From Vibrio natriegens NBRC 15636 = ATCC 14048 = DSM 759 (GTDB lineage: Bacteria; Pseudomonadota; Gammaproteobacteria; Enterobacterales; Vibrionaceae): a stretch of DNA of 64,000 nt. The position numbers were made by a program, and so were the translations under genes. Below are positions 28,334 through 37,328 of this stretch, piece by piece. The notes below the pieces were generated by a model, which was not told where the DNA came from, did no database searches, and saw only the letters and a program-made list of their open reading frames with translations. The stretch is from NCBI RefSeq assembly GCF_035621455.1, contig NZ_CP141822.1, positions 1,116,001-1,180,000 of the forward strand. The letters are read 5' to 3'. Position 1 is the stretch's first letter, and each line of letters starts with the position of its first letter.

Positions 28334-29491
28334 TTATTGAGTTGACCATGTCACGCCGCCTTGATACACAAGCCAAAACGCAGCTTGTTCGGTCTGTAAA
28401 ATGGATTCGTAGCTGGCTTGCAATCGCAACAGTTGATAAGGGGCAAAACGCCAGTTAGCGATAGCACTGAATCGCTGTGGAGTATGGCCTGTTGAATTTA
28501 ATACTGTTTCGATCTCTTCGCTTGTATTGGTGACGTCGTTATCGGTAAGAAGCCAGTCATAGCGAGCGCCGAGCTCCAGATTGTTGTACTGCCAACTTAC
28601 CTGTGTGGTAATACCATGCTGAAATGCATCGAGTTCTGTTGTGATCTGTTGCGAGTCGATTAGCGTGGAATCAATAGATTGGCCCATCCACTCAAGCTCC
28701 CAATTAAAGTCATGCCACTCCAGGCTGCCACCAATACTGACCAACGTGGTATCCCCATCAAAAATCAGCCCGTCAGTCTCCAGAAGAGAGTGTGAGTGAC
28801 CGTCGGAGTCTTGCTGACTTCGCTGTGTTGCTTCAAAGTAGGCGGCACTAGAGACGATTTTCAGTTGGTAATCATTTCGAAAATGGAACCATTGATAATG
28901 AAGGCCATAAGCCGAAGGTGAAGCGGAACTGTCATCAAATTGCGCTGGGAAGTTATTTCCCCGCCCAACCCAGAAGGTGAGATCGTAACTGTTCCGAGCA
29001 TAAGATATTTGCACGCTGTCATCGGTATATTGGCTACCTAAAAAGGCCTGCTGAGTCAATGACGTATCTATAAATCGCCAGTCATGCTCATGAGTACTGT
29101 TATACAGACCAATTTGACTGAGTTGACGACCGACGCGTAACGTCCAATCCTGATGTAGGTAAGGCTGAAGCCAGAGCTCTTCTAACTCGATAGACTCACC
29201 GTGATGACTGCCTATTATCAGTTTGGTCGCCAGAATGTTATCTAAGCTGGCTAAAAAACCGAGTTCACCATGCATAAACTGTAAGCCTTCTTCATAGTGG
29301 AAAGCACTATTGTCGGTTATCACGCCGGGAATCGCGTAGGCAGACTCTCTGTCCGTTTGATAGTAACCAAACTGAGCAAAAATATTGGTCTGGAGATTCA
29401 CTTTGTCCAGTAGGTTCGGTTCTGCCTCGAGTTCCGCTCGTAGAGGATTTACGATAAACAATAAAGCGAGCAAAGCTAGTAAACGAATCAT
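28334..29491 (-). CDS. Outer-membrane beta-barrel (porin-like) protein of the copper locus
   Basis: This 385-residue protein starts with a signal peptide (LLALLALLFIVNPLRAEL, cleavage near 19). It continues with alternating polar and aromatic strands (NIFAQFGYYQTD, WTLRVGRQLSQIGLYNST, DWRFIDTSLTQQAFLG) and ends in a beta strand (FWLVYQGGVTWSTQ), all typical of a trimeric-porin-like barrel. There is no TonB box or plug domain. An ATGA overlap with the upstream di-heme gene shows tight coupling. I recognise no named family. A substrate-specific pore or copper-complex channel serving the adjacent periplasmic proteins is inference. Confidence 0.7.
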   Translation of the reverse strand: MIRLLALLALLFIVNPLRAELEAEPNLLDKVNLQTNIFAQFGYYQTDRESAYAIPGVITDNSAFHYEEGLQFMHGELGFLASLDNILATKLIIGSHHGESIELEELWLQPYLHQDWTLRVGRQLSQIGLYNSTHEHDWRFIDTSLTQQAFLGSQYTDDSVQISYARNSYDLTFWVGRGNNFPAQFDDSSASPSAYGLHYQWFHFRNDYQLKIVSSAAYFEATQRSQQDSDGHSHSLLETDGLIFDGDTTLVSIGGSLEWHDFNWELEWMGQSIDSTLIDSQQITTELDAFQHGITTQVSWQYNNLELGARYDWLLTDNDVTNTSEEIETVLNSTGHTPQRFSAIANWRFAPYQLLRLQASYESILQTEQAAFWLVYQGGVTWSTQ

Positions 29492-30651
29492 TGCGCTTCC
29501 TCCCCAACAAATGGGTTGGCATAGCGAGGGTTGGAGATGAACACCTCATCGCTTAACGCATTTAAAAACGCCAGCATGTCTTCTTTTTCCTCTTGGCTTA
29601 ACGTGAAGCCTTTAACAAATTCACTTTTATTTGGGTTATTACGCCCGTCTCCCTGATTCTCACCTGAGGTGATATTTCTCCCACCATTGGCGTAGAAATC
29701 CAATACCTCACCGAGAGTTTCGATGCTTCCATCGTGCATATACGGCGCGGTGTAAGCGACATTTCTCAGCGTTGGTGGTCGGAACTTTCCTTTGTCTTTA
29801 GGATCTTGCGTGACGGTGAACAGGCCATTGTCCTCTGTGGGATAGCTCCCTTCCGAGTCTAGGTTGTATAAGCCCGTGTTGAAGAAGGGCCGAGAGACAA
29901 ACACAGAATCATCGTGCAGAGTTGAATCACTAAAATTAAACCCGCTGTGGCAATGGAAACATTCCGTTTTCTCGTTGTTGAACAGATCTTGGCCACGCAT
30001 CGCAGCACTGCTCATCGTGCCGCGATCAAAATCAGAGTCTTTAGAAATCAATGCGCGAGTAAACACACCGAGTGCTTTGATGATGTTAGGGAAGGTCACC
30101 GTATCCTGCTGGTCGGGAAACGCGGCATTAAACAAGTTTTGGTACCTGACATCAGTAGCAAAGCGCTCCAGAATCTCGGTTCGATTTGAATCGTTAATGC
30201 CCAGTTCGACAGGAAACTCTCCAAAGAGAGGAATCACCAACTGCTGTTCAATCTCTTTCAAGATTGGGTTCGCCCAGGTGTAAGATGCGTTGTAGGCCAC
30301 ATTGGTTAATGTTTGGGAGTTCCTATGCAGCACTTCACCCGTTGAACCAGTTGGTAGTTTTACCCCATCAGAAAACGCCAGTGCCTGCTGGTGGCAGGAT
30401 TCGCATGACATTGTTTGGTTGCCAGAAAGCTTAGTGTCATAAAAAAGATGTCTGCCAAGTTGGAATTTTTCCTCAGTTGCCACGTTATCTGACGGTTCTT
30501 TCGGCTTAGGAAGAGAGCCGGTTTGAAAGTCAAAACCAAACTCATTCACCGGGTTTGATGGGGTGGCGTCATAACTTGATTCGCTGTCACAGCCTACGAT
30601 CGTGAATATCGTGAGCGATGCCAGCAAACCGAACTTGTGGTTTGCTGACAT
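29488..30651 (-). CDS. MbnH-like di-heme cytochrome c peroxidase-family enzyme
   Basis: This 387-residue lipoprotein-type protein (lipobox TIVGC, Cys21) has two heme-binding CxxCH motifs, CESCH at 83-87 and CFHCH at 231-235. The layout is that of bacterial di-heme peroxidases (MauG/MbnH group). MbnH of methanotrophs oxidises a Trp of its partner MbnP to kynurenine, and that chemistry is established for the methanobactin system. Here the gene is five bases after an MbnP-like gene, so the same partner modification is the best hypothesis. The downstream overlap with the barrel gene adds the transport link. Confidence 0.85.
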   Translation of the reverse strand: MSANHKFGLLASLTIFTIVGCDSESSYDATPSNPVNEFGFDFQTGSLPKPKEPSDNVATEEKFQLGRHLFYDTKLSGNQTMSCESCHQQALAFSDGVKLPTGSTGEVLHRNSQTLTNVAYNASYTWANPILKEIEQQLVIPLFGEFPVELGINDSNRTEILERFATDVRYQNLFNAAFPDQQDTVTFPNIIKALGVFTRALISKDSDFDRGTMSSAAMRGQDLFNNEKTECFHCHSGFNFSDSTLHDDSVFVSRPFFNTGLYNLDSEGSYPTEDNGLFTVTQDPKDKGKFRPPTLRNVAYTAPYMHDGSIETLGEVLDFYANGGRNITSGENQGDGRNNPNKSEFVKGFTLSQEEKEDMLAFLNALSDEVFISNPRYANPFVGEEAQ

Positions 30652-30656
30652 AAGGC

Positions 30657-31553
30657 TTACTCCACCGATACCCAGGATTGAGAACTACTGCAATCACCCG
30701 CGGTACATTCACCTGTGACTAAATCCAGTCCGAGGTTGTCGAATACGCCCTGGCATTCTGGATCAACACTGGATGACATACAGCCGAGCGGAGTGTCAGC
30801 GGTGTTAAATGTGATATCACTGTTGGCAACAAGGCGTTGGTAATCAAACACGATAACGTTAGTTGATGGGTTGAAATCATCGAACTGGTAGCTAGGGCGA
30901 TTTGGGCGTGATGAATCGCAATCAACGGTTTCGGTGTTGGCGTCAATCACTTCACAACCCGTTGTCCCCAGATGGATATTCCAGCCAGCTACATCCATGC
31001 GCAGGTGTTTATGCCCGTTCTGCCAGCTCCAGTTCATCCCCATCACATCGAGCGGAGAGATTGCATCGTCACCATCGATACCAACGTGATTTAACTCCGC
31101 AGGCACGCCGAGCGTAAAGCGAATACCTGTGTAGTTGCCTTTTGGTACTTGCCCTGTGATTTGATTGTTTAGCGCTTCGTTACCGTTCGCGCAGCTATCC
31201 GTGCCTGTCTCAAAATCCAATAGTGCGACATTCTGGTATTGCCACTTACCATCTTGGATTAGTTCAAGTGGGGTAGCTGCGCCGTCGTCATCAAGCAGCT
31301 CTATTTCAGAGATATACATACGCACATCGGTAAATTCAGGCTGAGTGTTTTTGACTCCAGCGATCGCAGTGTCCATCACCTGGCATTGGATATCTTGCTC
31401 GCCAACCCGCGTCGCAAATTCGAGGGTAACATTTTGAATGGCAGGTTCGGCTGTTGCAGGCGAACTTGAATCAGAACCACCGTTGCAAGCGGTGAGTAAA
31501 CCAAAGCTAAGTGCAGTAATGAGCGCTTTTGGGGTTTGTTTTTTGTTGAACAT
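30657..31553 (-). CDS. MbnP-like copper-binding lipoprotein ('metallo-mystery pair' partner)
   Basis: This 298-residue protein has a lipobox LLTAC (Cys23). Its core fits the MbnP-like/four-Cys family that pairs with di-heme MbnH-like enzymes. Visible features are TLEFATRVGEQDIQCQ at the N-side, the Trp/His-rich segment MNWSWQNGHKHLRMDVAGWN near 168-187, and many Cys toward the C-terminus (GCEV, VDCDSS, LGCMSS, PECQG, GECTAGDCSS). In known pairs a Trp becomes kynurenine and forms part of a copper site. The Trp residues in the segment above are the candidates. A good AAGGAAAG ribosome site precedes the ATG. Confidence 0.85.
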   Translation of the reverse strand: MFNKKQTPKALITALSFGLLTACNGGSDSSSPATAEPAIQNVTLEFATRVGEQDIQCQVMDTAIAGVKNTQPEFTDVRMYISEIELLDDDGAATPLELIQDGKWQYQNVALLDFETGTDSCANGNEALNNQITGQVPKGNYTGIRFTLGVPAELNHVGIDGDDAISPLDVMGMNWSWQNGHKHLRMDVAGWNIHLGTTGCEVIDANTETVDCDSSRPNRPSYQFDDFNPSTNVIVFDYQRLVANSDITFNTADTPLGCMSSSVDPECQGVFDNLGLDLVTGECTAGDCSSSQSWVSVE

Positions 31554-31688
31554 GGACTTTCCTTTCTAATTATTTTCCTTGGACGTCGATGAGTATTCAG
31601 ACGTACAAATGCCTCCCGCAGCTTTATAAACAAAGGCGGGTAGAGTGGTTTGTTTTAGATAAATTAGGCGTGCGGCGTGAGAGCCGGA

Positions 31689-32141
31689 CTAGGCAAGGAA
31701 AGCCGTTGGTGGTGATTGCTTGGGCGCTAATGAGAGATAGATTTTGCGCTGGCAATGGATGTGCGAGTAGTTAGCAAAGGGCGCGGTTACTCGGCATAGC
31801 CACAGAGCGACCGCAGCAATAACAATCGCAAGTAATGAGATTGAGAACTGACATACGTCTAACAGCGGGCAACTGAATTTAAGTGGATCATGAAAATCAG
31901 AGTTTGAAGGTGAACTGATAGTGTTATCTTCAATCAGCTCTTTGATGTCGACCCATTTAAAGCCTTCCGCAGTACAAAGAAGTATCTTTTCTCCCTGTGC
32001 TTCAGAGAGCCAGTTTTTGTTATGAACTTGTGATGGGTTAAGTGCCATTGTCGCCAGCAAATATATCTGAAACAGCAAAGCAGTAATGACGTATACCGCC
32101 ATTACTTTTTGTATTACCTGCCGATTTGTCGCTATTTGCAT
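31689..32141 (-). CDS. DUF2946-like small membrane protein upstream of the MbnP gene
   Basis: Coordinates on the minus strand run from ATG 32141 down to 31689, about 150 residues (TTG 32153 would add four). A hydrophobic N-terminal segment (VMAVYVITALLFQIYLLATM) is followed by KILLCTAEGFKWV. A second hydrophobic segment (ISLLAIVIAAVALWLCRV) follows FSCPLLDVC. The C-T-A-E-G and CPxxxxC patterns resemble DUF2946 proteins, which often occur beside copper genes. The similarity is read by eye only. It is separated from the MbnP-like gene by about 135 bases, so it may or may not share its transcript. Confidence 0.55.
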   Translation of the reverse strand: MQIATNRQVIQKVMAVYVITALLFQIYLLATMALNPSQVHNKNWLSEAQGEKILLCTAEGFKWVDIKELIEDNTISSPSNSDFHDPLKFSCPLLDVCQFSISLLAIVIAAVALWLCRVTAPFANYSHIHCQRKIYLSLAPKQSPPTAFLA

Positions 32142-32304
32142 CACAACATTCAATTAACCAAAATTGGGCGCAGATACTAACAAAGAAAGTAAGGAATTGT
32201 AATATTGTTTTTACAAAATAGTGACATGTGTAATTGGGATGAATTACTTACTGAAACAAATGTCGATGCGGTGAATGGTTTTCACGGGGAGGATAAGAAG
32301 AATA

Positions 32305-32331
32305 CAAAAAGCCGCTGATGGGCAGCGGCTT
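32305..32331 (-). terminator. Terminator of the UPF0149 gene
   Basis: On the minus strand AAGCCGCTG and CAGCGGCTT form a 9-bp stem around CCCAT and run into TTTTTGTATT. It lies just past the stop of the minus-strand gene ending at 32344. Confidence 0.85.
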
Positions 32332-32343
32332 AATGAGAAAGGA

Positions 32344-32967
32344 TTATTGCTCTTCAGCGAGCGCGACGCCGCGTTGAGTCAGACCACAAAGCATGACTGG
32401 CATTGCGTTGAAGATCTCTTCGAATTGCTCAAGCCCGACCATGCCTTGTTCAGCTAATGTTTCGATCGTGGTTTCTGGATCGTAAAGCATAGTCAGAGAA
32501 AGCAGCACACCACCAAGTAGCGCGTTATCCTCGCTTTCTTCAGGCATCAGTGTTTCCCAGTCGTCACGAGCCAACTGCCAGCCTTGTAATACACCCTCAC
32601 AGAAGTCACGAGTGGTGGTGGTTACGATGTCTTTTTCATCCAGCGCGCAGCCTTCCGGCCAGCCCCATGAACCTTCTAGCAACGCAGGGCGAGTTTGGTT
32701 CCACATTTGTACAATTCCATCAATGTACAGTTCTAATTGTTCACCATCACTAAAAGGTGCTGTCTCTTCTCCACCCCACAAGAATGGTAGCCACTCTTGA
32801 GGCATCAATACATTTGGTGCTGAAGCCATCGCAGTGACAAAGCCTTGAGTTTTCGCTAGATTTAGTAGTTTTCCATCAAGTTCTGGAAGAGAAAGAATGT
32901 CTTGTAGTTTCAAAATAGAATACCATTTGTTCATGGGCTGGTTGGTTGCGGCCATCTTACCAATCAA
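32344..32967 (-). CDS. UPF0149 family protein (YgfB/YecA type)
   Basis: This 207-residue soluble acidic protein fits the UPF0149 family: SLPELDGKLLNLAKTQGFVTAMASAPNVL (about 28-56) is followed by EWLPFLWGG, DFCEGVLQGWQLARDDW and a terminal helical region. No SEC-C zinc motif is seen at the C-terminus, so it belongs to the shorter type. The function is not established. It diverges from the hybrid sensor kinase gene, sharing a gap of only about 28 bases. Methionines at residues 5 and 12 are alternative starts. Confidence 0.8.
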   Translation of the reverse strand: MIGKMAATNQPMNKWYSILKLQDILSLPELDGKLLNLAKTQGFVTAMASAPNVLMPQEWLPFLWGGEETAPFSDGEQLELYIDGIVQMWNQTRPALLEGSWGWPEGCALDEKDIVTTTTRDFCEGVLQGWQLARDDWETLMPEESEDNALLGGVLLSLTMLYDPETTIETLAEQGMVGLEQFEEIFNAMPVMLCGLTQRGVALAEEQ

Positions 32968-32995
32968 TTAACGATAAATCGATATTAGGGAAGAT

Positions 32996-35434
32996 TTGTT
33001 AACACCTATGGAAATTCGCTCATCACTCCGCCGAAAAAGTATTTTCGCACTGACGCTTTACCTTTGCTTCTTTATCGCAACGGTTGGCTCGGTGGTGTAC
33101 TTTGTGCTTGAGCCGCCAGTGCGTGAAAAACTAGAACAAAACCTCGATTTACGAACGCAACTGCTAGCTTCTCAGATTAAAGAACCGTTGCTTGCGTCAA
33201 CCAGTGTCCTTAACAGCCTCGTAGGCCTGGCTCAAAGCCCCAATCAAACTGGCTCTTTCAGTACGACTATCCCTCAAATCTTACGCTTAAGCGGTGACAT
33301 GCTTGTCAGCGGTGGTTTGTGGCCAAAGCCTGAACAACTTGCTGACCAACGGAAGTATACCAGCCTGTTTTTCAACAAGAATCTGGATGGCAGTATCGAT
33401 CAAATTCATTCGTACAATAACCCTCAATCGGCTGGATACGATAAAGAACCTTGGTATGTCGTTGCTGCCAATGCGTCAGCAGGCTCTATTCGCTGGTCTT
33501 CGGTTTACATCGATACTTTCACCCAAGTTCAAATGATCACCGCTTCTGCACCTTACTATAGAGACGGTGAGTTTGCAGGTGTAGCGACTGTGGATGTCTC
33601 TTTGGCAGCTTTGTTTCAGTTTATTCGAGAGCATACCAATCAATATTCTCTGGGCGTTAACATTAGAGATGCCAACTCAAACGTGATTATCGAACATAAC
33701 TTCCAGCTGCGGAATGAGATGTATGTTAGTGAGCTTCACTTTGGAGAGTTCAACTGGCGAATGGAAGTGGTGAATGCGAAAGAGCGTGTGGCCGATCAGG
33801 TTTTTGCTCAGGTGATGAGTGTTGAGAGCGGCATCATTCCGTTTCTACTTCTATGTGTTTTGGTCGGTTACTACTTACTTAACCGTTATATCGTTGAGCC
33901 CATTGTCAAAATAGCGGCAAAAATTGATGACTCTAAAACGGGGGGAATCATCGATATCGAATATCACAGTGAAGATGAGATAGGGCACCTCATCAATAAA
34001 TTTAATGAAAAGACCATTTATCTAGAACATGAAAAGATAAAAGCACAGGCATCAACCAACGCAAAGACCGCCTTTCTGGCGACGTTGTCTCATGAAATTC
34101 GTACACCGATGAACGGGGTTTTGGGTACCGCGCAAATACTTCTAAAGACCAAGCTAACCGACGAGCAAAGAAAGCAGTTAAGTACACTGTATGAATCAGG
34201 CGATCATATGATGACATTGCTTAACGAGATTCTGGATTACTCGAAAATAGAGCATGGCCACGTTGAATTTTCTAATTCACCATTTCCGATTGAATCGATT
34301 ATTGGCAGCATGAAAAGTGTTTATCACACCTTATGTGAAGAGAAGGGGTTGCGCTTCCGTGTCGTTTCACAGGTACCATCCGGACGCTGGTATAACAACG
34401 ACAAAGCACGATTGCGCCAGATCCTATTCAACTTGCTAAATAATGCCGTCAAGTTTACCGAACAGGGTGAAGTTGAAGTTAGATTAAGCGAACATGTTAC
34501 TCCAAGTGCAACCAAACTGAGCATCGCGATTAAAGATACCGGTATTGGGATACCAAAAGAGGCTCAGAACCGGATCTTTCGTCCGTTTGAGCAAGCAGAA
34601 TCTTCAACAACCAGACGCTTTGGCGGCACAGGGTTAGGGTTGGCGATTGTAAAAGAAATTGCCGAGAACATGGGCGGCAGTGTTTTGCTCGAAAGTAGGG
34701 AAAATGTTGGTACAACATTCACCGTAGAGATTGAGTTGACACCGTGCGAGCCGAGCCAAACGGGGACGGCACTTAAACATAAACTAGACTGCAATGGTTT
34801 ACAGGCATTAATCGCAGAAGATAACACAACCAATGCCATGATCATGGAAACGTTTTTACGAGCCAAGGGTTTTGAATGTACACGAGTGGAGAATGGTCAG
34901 TTAGCCGTAGAGCAAGTGAGAAAGCAGCAGTTTGACCTAATAATGATGGATAACCACATGCCTGTACTAGATGGTATTGGTGCAATATCTGCTATCAGGG
35001 CAATGGATTCAGAAACAAAGTCAGTTCTCATCTTTGGTTGCACCGCAGATGTATTTAAAGAGACTCAAGAACTGATGACGGAAGCTGGGGTGGACCATAT
35101 CATTGCTAAACCCGTTGTCGTGTCGGAACTCGACGACGCCCTGTATCGCCATGCAGACTTGCTCTATCAGTACCAAGACCCAAAAAGCAATAAGGCTAAG
35201 CATCCGTATCACATAAACACGGACTCATTACTACTTAGCTTTTACATTTCGCTTGATAATGACAACCTTCACCAAGCTCTGGAGGTCTTTTCTGACATCA
35301 TCAAGCACATTACACCACACTCCAATCAGGAACTTGCACAAATTACTGCACGCATTGAAAGTAAATTACAGCGTCAGCAAGCACCAGAGCAAGCGGATGT
35401 TGATGCGCTAACAGTCATGCTTGCCACGCCTTAA
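32996..35434 (+). CDS. Hybrid sensor histidine kinase with periplasmic Cache domain
   Basis: This 812-residue membrane kinase has the following domain order: TM helix (about 16-38), periplasmic dCache-type sensor (about 45-265, WYVVAANASAGSIRWSSVYID and the later APYYRDGEFAGVATVDVSL), TM helix (about 280-297), HAMP-like linker, HisKA with phospho-His366 (LATLSHEIRTPMNG), HATPase (NNAVKFTEQG, DTGIGIP, RRFGGTGLGLAI) and a receiver domain with phospho-Asp652 (MMDNHMPVLDG). No Hpt domain is evident in the last 100 residues, so phosphotransfer to a separate Hpt protein is expected. The start is TTG 32996 (good GGGA spacing) or ATG 33008. No response regulator is adjacent. Confidence 0.9.
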   Translation: MLTPMEIRSSLRRKSIFALTLYLCFFIATVGSVVYFVLEPPVREKLEQNLDLRTQLLASQIKEPLLASTSVLNSLVGLAQSPNQTGSFSTTIPQILRLSGDMLVSGGLWPKPEQLADQRKYTSLFFNKNLDGSIDQIHSYNNPQSAGYDKEPWYVVAANASAGSIRWSSVYIDTFTQVQMITASAPYYRDGEFAGVATVDVSLAALFQFIREHTNQYSLGVNIRDANSNVIIEHNFQLRNEMYVSELHFGEFNWRMEVVNAKERVADQVFAQVMSVESGIIPFLLLCVLVGYYLLNRYIVEPIVKIAAKIDDSKTGGIIDIEYHSEDEIGHLINKFNEKTIYLEHEKIKAQASTNAKTAFLATLSHEIRTPMNGVLGTAQILLKTKLTDEQRKQLSTLYESGDHMMTLLNEILDYSKIEHGHVEFSNSPFPIESIIGSMKSVYHTLCEEKGLRFRVVSQVPSGRWYNNDKARLRQILFNLLNNAVKFTEQGEVEVRLSEHVTPSATKLSIAIKDTGIGIPKEAQNRIFRPFEQAESSTTRRFGGTGLGLAIVKEIAENMGGSVLLESRENVGTTFTVEIELTPCEPSQTGTALKHKLDCNGLQALIAEDNTTNAMIMETFLRAKGFECTRVENGQLAVEQVRKQQFDLIMMDNHMPVLDGIGAISAIRAMDSETKSVLIFGCTADVFKETQELMTEAGVDHIIAKPVVVSELDDALYRHADLLYQYQDPKSNKAKHPYHINTDSLLLSFYISLDNDNLHQALEVFSDIIKHITPHSNQELAQITARIESKLQRQQAPEQADVDALTVMLATP

Positions 35435-35848
35435 CATACCTGGCTTTCCAACTCGTTAGCCATTGTTGTGTAAAGACTATTGTTCTAGAAATTGGGAAGC
35501 TCTGAATTATGCCCTGCAGGTAGCATAAGCGAGTTATTTTTCGCATATTGTGCCAGATTTTGTTCTGTAAAATTACCTTTTCTCCTCCTCTAAATTCCTT
35601 ATATAACGAAAATTTTTGGTTTTTTACGCCATTTTTGATCGAAAAAGTGCAGTTTTTGCCCGGATCGGTGAATTAAACTACTTTAGTTTCAAAATTTGGT
35701 TATAAATTTACATCTTCATTTTAAATATGGAACCATAAACTACAAACGTTGTGTTCTAATAGCGACATAATCTGGTTGGTTGCTATTTACATAGTTAATC
35801 ATGTTTATTTTTTTGTTTATTGCAGTTTTTGATTTTAGAGGTTGCTAA
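35435..35848 (+). other. Intergenic region, sensor kinase to alaE (414 bases)
   Basis: No convincing small gene is seen. The region is AT-rich, and AAACTA-CTT-TAGTTT (35675-35689) is a short perfect inverted repeat that could be a regulator site. The final 100 bases before alaE hold an untranslated leader with an AGAGG ribosome site. No clear terminator follows the kinase gene. Confidence 0.5.
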
Positions 35849-36298
35849 ATGAAGTCTCGTGGACCATTTTGTATTCGTAATGCCGCAGCGGATACTTTTG
35901 CTATGGTGGTTTTTTGCTTTGTCACAGGGATGATTATCGAGATTTTGATTTCAGGGATGACGTTTGAGCAGTCTCTGGCATCACGTACGTTGTCGATTCC
36001 AGTTAACATTGCTATCGCTTGGCCTTATGGTGTTTTCCGCGATTGGGTACTACGTCAAGGTAGTAAAGTTTCACCGTCTTCATTTATGAAAAACGTGTCT
36101 GACCTTATCGCCTATGTGCTTTTTCAATCTCCGGTTTACGCAGGTATTCTATTAGCCGTTGGTGCATCGACCGATCAAATCATTACCGCAGTTACGAGTA
36201 ATGCGGTTGTATCTTGTGGAATGGGCGTTTTGTACGGCTACTTCTTAGACATGTGCCGCCGTTGGTTCCGAGTCCCTGGCTACAACCAAGGTGTTTAA
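35849..36298 (+). CDS. alaE: L-alanine exporter AlaE
   Basis: AlaE exports L-alanine and prevents toxic build-up from alanyl peptides. The 149 residues equal the E. coli length. About four membrane helices are visible, with the conserved N-terminal [33 protein letters not shown] near 55-68 and the C-terminal [17 protein letters not shown]. It is monocistronic, with a long upstream region. In E. coli Lrp and alanine induce it. lrp and ald are 26 kb away in this window, so the alanine theme recurs, but a regulatory link here is inference. Confidence 0.93.
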   Translation: MKSRGPFCIRNAAADTFAMVVFCFVTGMIIEILISGMTFEQSLASRTLSIPVNIAIAWPYGVFRDWVLRQGSKVSPSSFMKNVSDLIAYVLFQSPVYAGILLAVGASTDQIITAVTSNAVVSCGMGVLYGYFLDMCRRWFRVPGYNQGV

Positions 36299-36442
36299 CT
36301 GCACCTGTTTTGTTCAATTTAGTTACTTAGTGAGCAAACAACAGAAAAACAGGACTTTTTTTCATTTTTAGCCTTGACCATAAGGCACATAATCATTAAA
36401 TTAGCGCCTCGTTAGCCAACGATGCTAACCACAATTTGATTC

Positions 36443-36530
36443 GGTGAGTTGTCCGAGTGGCTGAAGGAGCACGCCTGGAAAGTGTGTATACGGCAACGTA
36501 TCGAGAGTTCGAATCTCTCACTCACCGCCA
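36443..36530 (+). tRNA. tRNA-Ser (anticodon GGA, reads UCC/UCU)
   Basis: The acceptor stem GGTGAGT pairs with ACTCACC, the discriminator is G, and CCA (36528-36530) is encoded. The anticodon stem CACGC/GTGTG holds loop CTGGAAA, so the anticodon is GGA at 36477-36479. The long variable arm (about 36485-36500) is class II, as expected for serine. The T loop is TTCGAATC. A strong terminator follows at 36541. Confidence 0.96.
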
Positions 36531-36540
36531 CATTCTTGAA

Positions 36541-36568
36541 AAAAGACGTCTTAGGACGTCTTTTTTTA
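36541..36568 (+). terminator. Terminator of the tRNA-Ser transcript
   Basis: AAAAGACGTC and GACGTCTTTT form a 10-bp stem around TTAG, followed by a run of T. Confidence 0.9.
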
Positions 36569-36716
36569 TATCTCAAAAACAACGAGTGATTTTTCGTTGT
36601 CTTCTCTGACTAGCTGTTGTGAGGTAAATCACAATAACTCATTATTTATTAATACTTAATCGCCTTATGCAACCATGCTATTTATCATCATTGAATGGTA
36701 GATGGTGGCTTGGTTC

Positions 36717-37328
36717 ATGTCTGCAAATATCTCTTATTACGATAAAAATGCTGTTGAGCTAGCGAAGCAATATGACTCTCTTTCATTTGAGTCAGTGCAC
36801 CGTTCATGGAAACAGTATTGGCCAGAAAAAGGCGCGAATGTTTTGGATGTTGGTGCAGGTTCTGGTCGGGATGCTCAGTGGTTTTCTGATCAAGGCTGCT
36901 TTGTTGTTGCTGTTGAACCTGCCAGTAATCTCCGTCAATTAGCCATTTCAAACTCCTCGGCGCAAATTGTATGGGTAGGGGAGTCACTGCCTGACTTGGT
37001 TCGTGTCAGTGAATTGCCGTACCAGTACGACCTTATTTTATTATCTGCAGTTTGGATGCATTTAACTACTAGGCAGCGAACTGAGGCGATGAGGGCTTTA
37101 TCACTTCTATTATCTGACAGAGGAAAATTGGTGATTACGTTGCGTCAAGGGAGTTTTGATGATGGACGCGAGACATACGGTGTATCAGTAGCTGAAATAG
37201 AAAATATGGGTAGAAAACTCGGGCTCTCTGTCTGTCATGTTGTTGACGGAGAGGACGCTTTAAATCGACCGGAAGTTAAATGGCAAAGCGTGATTTTAGA
37301 AAACATTAAAACGTCGGAAGGTAAATGA
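36717..37328 (+). CDS. Class I SAM-dependent methyltransferase paired with an HNH nuclease
   Basis: This protein of about 203 residues has the SAM-binding motif LDVGAGSGRDAQWFSDQG near 43-60 and acidic motif II in VVAVEPASNLRQL. Motif IV is represented by LILLSAVWMHL. It lacks the NPPY/DPPY of DNA adenine or cytosine-N4 methylases and the PCQ motif of C5 methylases, so a DNA substrate is not shown. I prefer ATG 36717 with GGTGG upstream. ATG 36702 would add five residues. The stop overlaps the start of the HNH gene (ATGA). The target may be DNA, RNA or a small molecule. Position after tRNA-Ser and AT-rich codons suggest acquired DNA. Confidence 0.75.
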   Translation: MSANISYYDKNAVELAKQYDSLSFESVHRSWKQYWPEKGANVLDVGAGSGRDAQWFSDQGCFVVAVEPASNLRQLAISNSSAQIVWVGESLPDLVRVSELPYQYDLILLSAVWMHLTTRQRTEAMRALSLLLSDRGKLVITLRQGSFDDGRETYGVSVAEIENMGRKLGLSVCHVVDGEDALNRPEVKWQSVILENIKTSEGK

